Origin: VAZQ01 sp963827585 | GTDB lineage: Bacteria > Pseudomonadota > Alphaproteobacteria > Rhizobiales > Xanthobacteraceae | DNA length: 64,000 nucleotides | Assembly: GCA_963827585.1 (NCBI GenBank) | Contig: CAWHCK010000047.1 | Location: forward strand, 181,932-245,931 | Reading direction: 5' to 3' | Part shown: one piece after another, positions 61,728-64,000 of the stretch | Position numbering within the stretch: the first letter of the stretch is position 1 | How the letters are laid out: each line of letters begins with the position of its first letter | Program-made: the position numbers and the translations under genes | Notes under the pieces: generated by a model | What the model was told of the DNA's origin: nothing | The model's database searches: none | What the model saw: the letters and a program-made list of their open reading frames with translations, nothing else

Positions 61728-61913
61728 CTCGCCCAGCAAAGCAGGCGACTCCGGCGTCGCCTCCACCGTCGAGGGAGGCAGCTGTGCTTTCCAACGTGTC
61801 AAGGCCGCTTTGCCGCCCTCCGACAGGGTGTAGAGACCGCGCTCGACCCTGACGAACCAGCCATGGACGTTCCTCAGCAATATCTTCGGTGCATCGGGCA
61901 GTGTGGACTTCAA
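61722..61913 (-). pseudogene. C-terminal fragment, possibly of a DUF2161-type protein
   Basis: The peptide LPDAPKILLRNVHGWFVRVE, then RGLYTLSEGGKAALTRWKAQ, resembles the end of DUF2161 proteins (putative PD-(D/E)XK nuclease relatives). Upstream on the same strand, to about 62200, other frames give disconnected pieces (VVTDSFVKWALDPG, WAEAGAHCPMGNELAA), so the 5' part is missing or scrambled. The family assignment rests on a short stretch and is tentative. Confidence 0.4.
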
Positions 61914-62254
61914 ATCTCGTGGCCGCGCCGGCGCCTGCGGTAGCGCTGCCGCACAGCGTGGCGATCACGCTGCATGGCTCACGCGGCGGCCAGTTCGTTA
62001 CCCATGGGGCAGTGCGCGCCGGCCTCCGCCCAGGCGCGCAGCAGGAGCGCGCCAAACTCCGCGTTCGTTCCGGGCGCGGCTCAACGGCCTGGGCCAGGGT
62101 CCAAGGCCCATTTGACAAAGCTGTCGGTCACCACTTGTTGGAGAATGGTGGCCACGCTTCTGTTGGCTACATTTGCGAGCAGCTCAAGGATCCTGCGCGC
62201 AACGGCAACCGGACGTGATCAGTGATAACCGATCAGCGGTCGTTGCGCGGGGCG
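61914..62254. other. Stretch with disconnected coding remnants
   Basis: About 340 bp between the fragment at 61722 and pcm. Short protein-like pieces occur in different minus-strand frames, but no continuous gene can be built from them. Confidence 0.4.
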
Positions 62255-62929
62255 TCAGCCCGGTTCGGTGTCCTCGAGTTGCGAGAACCGCACCTGCAAA
62301 ATCTCCCTCGTCGTCACTCTGCCGTTGCCGTGTTTTTCGACGAGGACGAGTTGCTGCGCATCGGGCAGGCCGGCAGGAACCACCATTTTTCCACCAGCTT
62401 TCAACTGGTGGATCAGCGGCGGGGGAATGAGGTCCGGAGCCGCTGTCACAATCACCTTATCGAAGGGGGCGTGCTCGGACCAGCCACGATAGCCATTGGC
62501 AATCTTGAGCTCAATGTTGGTGCAGCCCTGCCGATGGAGTCGCTGCTTCGCCTGTTGCCCGAGCTCTTCGATGATTTCGATGCTGTACACTTTCCGAGCT
62601 AGCTGCGCGAGGATTGCGGCCTGATAGCCGAGACCGGTGCCGATCTCGAGGACGGTGTCATCAGCGCTGATATCAAGTAAATCCGTCATCAACGCGACAA
62701 TAAATGGCTGCGAGATCGTCTTGTCGAAGCCGATCGGAAGTGGAACGTTGGCGTAGGCGTATGGCCGGAGTTCGATTGGCACAAACTCATGCCGCGGAAC
62801 CTTGCCCATGGCCGTCATCACTCGTTCGTCAAGGGCCGCCTTGCCGATCAAGCCACTCACATGAAATGTCCCGGCGGAAATTTCCGCGAGCATATGTTGA
62901 CGCAGGACCTCGAAGCCTTCCGCACTCAT
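62255..62929 (-). CDS. pcm: Protein-L-isoaspartate O-methyltransferase
   Basis: A 224-residue protein from ATG 62929; an ATG at 62965 would add MTCPCCGHRDGT, which is not typical. The S-adenosylmethionine site is VLEIGTGLGYQAAILAQLAR, preceded by LPIGFDKTISQPFIVALMTD, the Pcm hallmark that contains the catalytic Ser/Thr region. The C-terminus has VTAAPDLIPPPLIHQLKAGG. The enzyme repairs L-isoaspartyl damage in ageing proteins. It stands alone, next to gene remnants. Confidence 0.93.
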   Translation of the reverse strand: MSAEGFEVLRQHMLAEISAGTFHVSGLIGKAALDERVMTAMGKVPRHEFVPIELRPYAYANVPLPIGFDKTISQPFIVALMTDLLDISADDTVLEIGTGLGYQAAILAQLARKVYSIEIIEELGQQAKQRLHRQGCTNIELKIANGYRGWSEHAPFDKVIVTAAPDLIPPPLIHQLKAGGKMVVPAGLPDAQQLVLVEKHGNGRVTTREILQVRFSQLEDTEPG

Positions 62930-62987
62930 TGTGCCATCCCTATGGCCGCAACAGGGACACGTCATCGTAATTGCTAAACAGTTCGGC

Positions 62988-63383
62988 GTGAAGGTTACCG
63001 TTCACGCGATGGAGGCACATATTCGCAAGAGCGATCCGGCCCCTGCGCGGTTGGAAGCAATCGGACGCGGCTACGTCACCTTTGCGCGGACACATCCCGA
63101 TCTTTTTCTGCTGATGTTTCGCAGCGAGCGTCTCATTTTCACCCGACCGGCGCTGCGATCGGCTGCAGACGCCGCGCTCGATGTGCTCGCAGGCACGGTG
63201 AGAGCGGTCCGCGATGAACCCATGCAGGCGACGCTGACGCTGCCTCAGGTCGCCCAAATGGTAGTCGCATGGTCGCTGGTGCACGGTTTTGCGATGCTGT
63301 TGTTGGACGACCGCTTGAAACAGCTCATCGCCAGGTTTCCGCCTGGCGTCGGAGCGGAATGGCGTTCCTTCCCGCGATTTTGA
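62988..63383 (+). pseudogene. C-terminal domain of a TetR-family regulator lacking its HTH
   Basis: The frame reads ARLEAIGRGYVTFARTHPDL, then FLLMFRSERL, with QVAQMVVAWSLVHGFAMLLL later. This is the ligand-binding half of TetR regulators of the WHG type. The N-terminal HTH that should precede it by some 50 residues is absent; upstream lies the divergent pcm start. It is therefore a 5'-truncated regulator gene. Confidence 0.7.
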
Positions 63384-63602
63384 GCGCCGCGCTGCCAAAA
63401 ACCTGAGACTACTTTCCGGCGCAAAAGTCATTTTAGCGGGGTGTCCTTTCCGAAAATCATATCCGGACGTATTGATGATGCAGTCCGGCAACCCTCGCCG
63501 GTTGGCTTTGTAGTACCTGACATTGCATGCAGGGCCGGTAAGCAAGACGAACGTCCCTAGCCCGCGGGCGTATCGATCTTCAGACACTTGTCCCACTCCG
63601 GC

Positions 63603-63840
63603 TCAGGTGGCAAACCGCTCGGCCAAGAAATAGACGAAGGTGCGGACTTTTACCAGAGCGGGGTGTGTGCGGATAAAGTGCGTTGATCGGAAGCTCGCGG
63701 GATGGCCAGCCGGTCAGCAGCGGGAGCAACCGCCCTTCCGCAATGTCTGTGCCGAACGAGAAGTTCGGACCAATCACCACGCCATGCCCGGCCAGCGCCA
63801 GGCCATGCAAGAAAGGTTCAAATCCTTCCAGCCCCACCAC
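63603..63840 (-). pseudogene. C-terminal part of a LysR-family regulator with a frameshift
   Basis: LALAGHGVVIGPNFSFGTDI, then EGRLLPLLTGW and LPINALYPH, match the end of the LysR effector domain. After ALYPHTP the frame changes in a CCCC run (about 63660); the neighbouring frame continues naturally as ALVKVRTFVYFLAERFAT and ends at 63603. Upstream of 63840 no continuous frame is found up to the edge of the window. The gene is broken, or cut by the window end with additional indels. Confidence 0.65.
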
Positions 63841-64000
63841 GCATTCCCTAGATCCTCCAGCATTTCAGGCGCACGGCAGCCGTCCGAACCTCGCTTCTGT
63901 CTTGCAGGAAGGTCGGAAAACGCGAATATTCACGTCAGTTCGTGGGTCATCTGGGGAATTCCTGGTTGATGCAGGTACCGGTGAGGATGTGATGCACAAT

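Overview
The window is a GC-rich chromosomal segment with the look of a free-living alphaproteobacterium of the order Hyphomicrobiales (Bradyrhizobium/Xanthobacteraceae-like). The basis is an RpoH-type sigma factor, a remarkable number of solute-binding proteins (Bug/TctC, TrpX-like, TAXI, NMT1-like, Liv-type), Tat-exported binding proteins, and short palindromic repeats of the kind scattered through genomes of that group. Genus cannot be fixed from the sequence alone. No rRNA, complete tRNA, CRISPR array, phage module or replication origin was seen.

Layout. 0-5.6 kb: a small secreted protein, a frameshifted TrpX-like binding protein, a DUF2235 hydrolase, a cytochrome P450 and an alpha/beta hydrolase. 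5.7-14.9 kb: an aldo/keto reductase, then a minus-strand run made of a complete carbohydrate-type ABC importer (binding protein, two permeases, ATPase) followed by two tandem CocE/NonD hydrolases. 15-21.5 kb: a frameshifted Bug protein, a DUF4331 protein, an Ala/Pro repeat membrane protein, a truncated haloperoxidase-like gene and an unknown secreted protein. 21.7-22.8 kb: a complete IS481-family element with TCTAGA target duplications. 22.8-32.5 kb: a TauE/SafE permease, a Tat-exported epoxide-hydrolase-like protein, several orphan binding proteins, a lipoprotein L,D-transpeptidase and a TAXI protein. 32.6-41.6 kb: a hydrolase, a flavin alpha-hydroxy-acid dehydrogenase between two copies of a ~230-bp repeat, a triple-PAS adenylate/guanylate cyclase, two binding proteins and a DCC-family protein. 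41.6-44 kb: divergent rpoH and marR genes, with fdxA and a pterin dehydratase after marR. 45-53 kb: a large UPF0182 membrane protein and a complete branched-chain amino-acid-type ABC operon (livK-H-M-G-F order). 53.5-64 kb: one Bug protein, then gene-poor DNA with many broken genes (site-2 protease, transthyretin-like, TetR and LysR remnants) and intact SDR and pcm genes.

Two themes stand out. First, the intergenic regions carry a modular family of short hairpins that begin and end at CTAG. They are sometimes joined head to tail with a conserved linker. In four places a CTAG supplies, or coincides with, the TAG stop codon of the adjacent gene, and the IS481 element sits exactly in such a CTAG. 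Second, rpoH and a cysteine-rich MarR regulator share a compact divergent promoter region with repeated GTTTCGAAAC-type boxes, and marR is followed by a 7Fe-type ferredoxin gene, suggesting a redox- or iron-linked switch for a heat-shock-type sigma factor. At least four otherwise well-conserved genes carry single small indels; raw reads would show whether these are pseudogenes or assembly errors.
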